From positions 124,001 to 188,000 of the forward strand of contig NZ_JAPDPD010000002.1 in NCBI RefSeq assembly GCF_026283965.1: 64,000 nucleotides of DNA, read 5' to 3'. A program made the position numbers and the translations under genes. Positions 61,509 to 64,000 of the stretch are shown here, one piece after another. Numbering within the stretch: the stretch's first letter is position 1; each line of letters opens with the position of its first letter. Under the pieces are notes generated by a model. That model saw only the letters and a list, made by a program, of their open reading frames with translations, did not search any database and was not told where the DNA came from. Origin of the DNA: Dyella subtropica (GTDB lineage Bacteria > Pseudomonadota > Gammaproteobacteria > Xanthomonadales > Rhodanobacteraceae).

Positions 61509-63410
61509 TCAGGCGGCGTGCTGTGCGGCCGTCCAAACCGACACCATCGCCTCCCGTAGCTGCTCCGGTGACACTGGTTTGTGCAGCACCGTAATTTTTG
61601 CAGCCATGATCTCGCGCAGGCTGTCGCTACGGGTCTCGCCGGTGATCAGCAGGCGGGGGAAGGGCGGGACGCCGTCGCGCAGAAAGTGCCGATCCAATGC
61701 GGCGAGCACATCCAGACCGCTTTCGTTGTCGCGCAGCCGAAGGTCGGAGATCACGATGTCCGGCGCTCGCGACCAGGACTCTACCGCCTCCAGCGCTTGA
61801 GTACGGTCCGCGGCCACCGCCACGTCGCAACCCCAGCTGCGCAGCAGGTAACGGATACCGGAAAGGATGGCCGGTTCGTCGTCGATCACCAGCACCCGCA
61901 TGCCGGACACGTCCAGGGCGGCCTCGTCGATGGCCCTGTGCGGCAAGTGCTGCGCCGGTACCTCCGGCAAGTGGAAGCTGAATACGCTGCCGCGTCCCGG
62001 TGTGGATTTCAATTGCACGCGCGTATCCAGCAGCTCCGCCAGGCGCTGCACCGTCGCCAGGCCCAGGCCCAGGCCGCGGCGTGGGCCGGAGCTGTGCTCG
62101 CCGGTGCCGTTGCGGTCAACCCGGTAGAACTCGTCGAATACGCGCGCCTGGTGCTCGGGCTCGATGCCGCTGCCGGTGTCCCATACGTCTACCCGCACGG
62201 TGTTGTCCAGGCGACGGCGCGCCACCACCAGCACGCCGCCCTGGAGGGTATAGCGCAGCGCGTTGCTGACCAGGTTGTTGAGGATGCGCGCCAGCATGGT
62301 GCGGTCGCTGCGCACCCACAGATGCGTGGCGCGCATGATCAGCCGCAGGCCATGCTGCTCGGCGATCATGCGGAAGTTCCGGCTGACCTCCTCGAATACC
62401 TGGTCGAGCGAGAACTCGCTGATATCGATCTGCATGGCGCCGGTCTCCAGTCGCGACAGGTCGAGCAGTTCGCTGAAGAGATGATCCAGCGCCGCCACGC
62501 ATTCCTGGATGTGGGCGATGCGTTCGAGTCGTACCGGATCGCGCTCGTCCACCGCCAGCGAGGAGGAGAACAGGGTGAGCGCGTAGAGCGGCTGGCGAAG
62601 GTCGTGCGAGGCCGCGGCGAGGAAGCGGGCTTTGGCTACGCTGGCCGCCTCCAGTGCCGCGTTCTTGCGCGCCAGCTCCACGGTGGCATGTTCGATCTCC
62701 TGTTCCATGCCTCGCTGCACGTCATAAAGCGTTGCGGCGGCGGCATTGAAGCCGCGTTGCAGCTCGCCGATTTCCCTCTGATCCGTCACCTCCACTTCCA
62801 CTCGGCGGTCGCCGCGGCCGAGCCGTTGCATGGCGCTGGCGAGGTGGCGCAGCGGGGCGCTGATCCAGTGCGCGGCCCGCCAGCCGATCACGCCCGTGAT
62901 AAACAACGCGAGTGCGAGCGCGATCAGCGCATTGCGCAGACTGGCGCGCTCTGTGGCGATGGCCTCCCGCATGCTGACGTCGACCACCACCGAGCCCAGC
63001 GTGGGCTGCAACGGTTGATCGCTACCCTTTACATCGCGTACCACCGTCAGTACGTCGTTCGGGCGCCCGCTGCCATTACCTTTGCTCTCGGCGAGGATCT
63101 CGCCGTCGCTGGCGCGAATCTGCACATGCGTTACGTGCGGCAGCTGGCCGATCGATTCGGCGATGCGCTTGAGGTCGCGCCGCTGCATATTGCGAATGGG
63201 GTCGGCCGAGATGGACGCCGCCTGGATGGCGATGGTGTCGGCGGTAATCTGCGCCAGGCTGCGCAGGTTGATCAGTTGGTACCGGGTGAGCATCACCACC
63301 AGTAGCACGGCGGTGACCAGGGTGGGCACGAGGGCGATGAAGGCAAGTCGCTGCATCAGCGACGTATGCCCCCACAAACGTACCGCCCAGGAGTTTGCCC
63401 CCGTACTCAT
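61509..63410 (-). CDS. Hybrid sensor histidine kinase with C-terminal receiver
   Basis: A 633-residue membrane kinase. Two helices (about residues 22-42 and 160-180) flank a periplasmic sensor of about 115 residues; a HAMP domain follows (LRHLASAMQRLGRGDRRVEVEV) and a coiled coil. The H-box is FLAAASHDLRQPLYALTLF with His269. The ATPase domain has LVSNALRYTLQGG, DTGSGIEPEHQARVFDEFYR and GLGLGLATVQRL. A receiver begins near residue 508 (MRVLVIDDEPAIL), with the phospho-accepting Asp in IVISDLRLRD and Lys in VLHKPVSPEQL. The receiver probably passes phosphate on to the LuxR-type regulator downstream. The signal sensed is unknown. Confidence 0.92.
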   Translation of the reverse strand: MSTGANSWAVRLWGHTSLMQRLAFIALVPTLVTAVLLVVMLTRYQLINLRSLAQITADTIAIQAASISADPIRNMQRRDLKRIAESIGQLPHVTHVQIRASDGEILAESKGNGSGRPNDVLTVVRDVKGSDQPLQPTLGSVVVDVSMREAIATERASLRNALIALALALFITGVIGWRAAHWISAPLRHLASAMQRLGRGDRRVEVEVTDQREIGELQRGFNAAAATLYDVQRGMEQEIEHATVELARKNAALEAASVAKARFLAAASHDLRQPLYALTLFSSSLAVDERDPVRLERIAHIQECVAALDHLFSELLDLSRLETGAMQIDISEFSLDQVFEEVSRNFRMIAEQHGLRLIMRATHLWVRSDRTMLARILNNLVSNALRYTLQGGVLVVARRRLDNTVRVDVWDTGSGIEPEHQARVFDEFYRVDRNGTGEHSSGPRRGLGLGLATVQRLAELLDTRVQLKSTPGRGSVFSFHLPEVPAQHLPHRAIDEAALDVSGMRVLVIDDEPAILSGIRYLLRSWGCDVAVAADRTQALEAVESWSRAPDIVISDLRLRDNESGLDVLAALDRHFLRDGVPPFPRLLITGETRSDSLREIMAAKITVLHKPVSPEQLREAMVSVWTAAQHAA

Positions 63411-63577
63411 CGGCCGAGTCCCCGTGCGGCGCGTCTCGCGCCTGCAGCGCGAGCCTAGCGCGAAAACGGATGGGTGGCAGCTAGGCCATAAGGTGATGGG
63501 GTTGTGATGGCGTGTTCGCGTTCTTGCTGTTTTGTTTTGGTCGTTAGTGCTGCGCGCAAGAACGCGCTGCGCTTTCT

Positions 63578-64000
63578 GCTCCCTCTCCCCTCAGGGGAGA
63601 GGGTTGAGGTGAGAGGCGGGTGCTCGCGATAACCTCACACTGTCGTCACCCCGGCGTAGGCCGGGGTCCAGTGTCTTTGCGCTTCGATTGTCGCGTCTGC
63701 GTGTTCGGGCTCGCCTGCCGCGGGCTTTCGAACCGCTGCCGCGGTCCGAGTCACTTTTCTCTGTTTGGCCAGAGAAAAGTAACCAAAAGAGAAGCCACCC
63801 CGGTTACGCGCCCTCCGGCTTCGCCTGCGGGTTCGTGAGGACTGGCCGGGCTTTTCGACACGACGTCCCTGTCGTGTCGAAAAGGCATCGACGTCCTGTC
63901 GATGCCCCCTTCGGGGCCTGATCGTCCAGCCCTCACCGCTGCACAGGGGACCCTTCACGGGCTCGCTTACGCATCGCCGCTGCATTGCTCCCTCTCCCCT
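63578..64000 (+). repeat. Large structured intergenic repeat, copy 3 (runs to window end)
   Basis: Third copy of the element, same orientation. It starts with CCCTCTCCCC/GGGGAGAGGG (63581-63603), then accccggc/gccggggt, the invariant cttttctctg/cagagaaaag hairpin, agtaaccaaaagagaagcca, the cttttcgacacgac/gtcgtgtcgaaaag stem, the variable stem gcatcgac/gtcgatgc, the shared gctcgcttacgcatcgcc, and another CCCTCTCCCCT arm at the window edge. It fills most of the 590 bp after the start of the hybrid kinase; 63411-63577 shows nothing else recognisable. Confidence 0.9.

Noticed and set aside
61581-63305. 574-residue plus-strand frame opposite the hybrid kinase
   Set aside because: The minus-strand kinase has all expected motifs in order; the plus-strand frame has none.

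Overview
The window comes from a GC-rich gammaproteobacterial chromosome. Gene content and order point to the Xanthomonadales, most likely Rhodanobacteraceae (a Dyella, Luteibacter or Frateuria relative). The placement rests on an otsB-GH15-otsA trehalose operon, kup lying between ruvA and ruvB, the fmdB-aspS-yebC-ruvCAB-ybgC-tolQRAB-pal-cpoB-queE-queC backbone, and the short intergenic hairpin repeats typical of this group. There is no prophage, plasmid gene, rRNA operon or CRISPR array.

Layout. 1-7.4 kb: start of a secreted protein, a divergent LysR regulator/LysE exporter pair (argP-argO type), nadE, a GNAT acetyltransferase behind a possible leader peptide, bamD, rluD and pgeF. 7.4-14.3 kb: a REP-like long palindrome, the otsB-GH15-otsA operon on the minus strand, and clpB behind a sigma-32-like promoter. 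14.3-17.4 kb: a TAT-exported phospholipase C flanked by two copies of a large structured repeat and a 14-nt minisatellite. 17.4-28.4 kb: a cobalamin riboswitch followed by an eleven-gene co-directional run: btuB, a btuM-like transporter, and every late step from cobyrinic acid to cobalamin (cobO, cobB, cbiB, cobD, cobQ, cobU, cobT, cobC, cobS). Most junctions overlap. A TonB receptor of unknown substrate converges on it. 31-47.3 kb: housekeeping backbone (fmdB, DUF3011, aspS, hydrolase, yebC, ruvC, ruvA, kup, ruvB, the tol-pal operon, queE, queC, tRNA-Lys).

47.3-58.4 kb is more accessory: a lyase-like enzyme, a divergent SDR/TetR pair, a thiolase, two LysR regulators, a CmcJ-like enzyme with a DsbA-fold isomerase and a GNAT enzyme, a LysE exporter, an FMN reductase and a YncE-like beta-propeller. 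58.4-63.4 kb holds two related sensor kinases, a LuxR-type response regulator and a DUF3617 protein. The window ends in a third copy of the large structured repeat.

The most unusual signals are non-coding. (1) A roughly 370-420 bp element occurs three times, and two of its stems change sequence between copies while pairing is kept. (2) A family of three GAGTGG...CCACTC-type hairpins sits just after the stop codons of nadE, kup and queE. (3) Two long inverted repeats abut or enter the start codons of an alpha/beta hydrolase gene and queE. (4) A mini-ORF leader precedes a GNAT gene.
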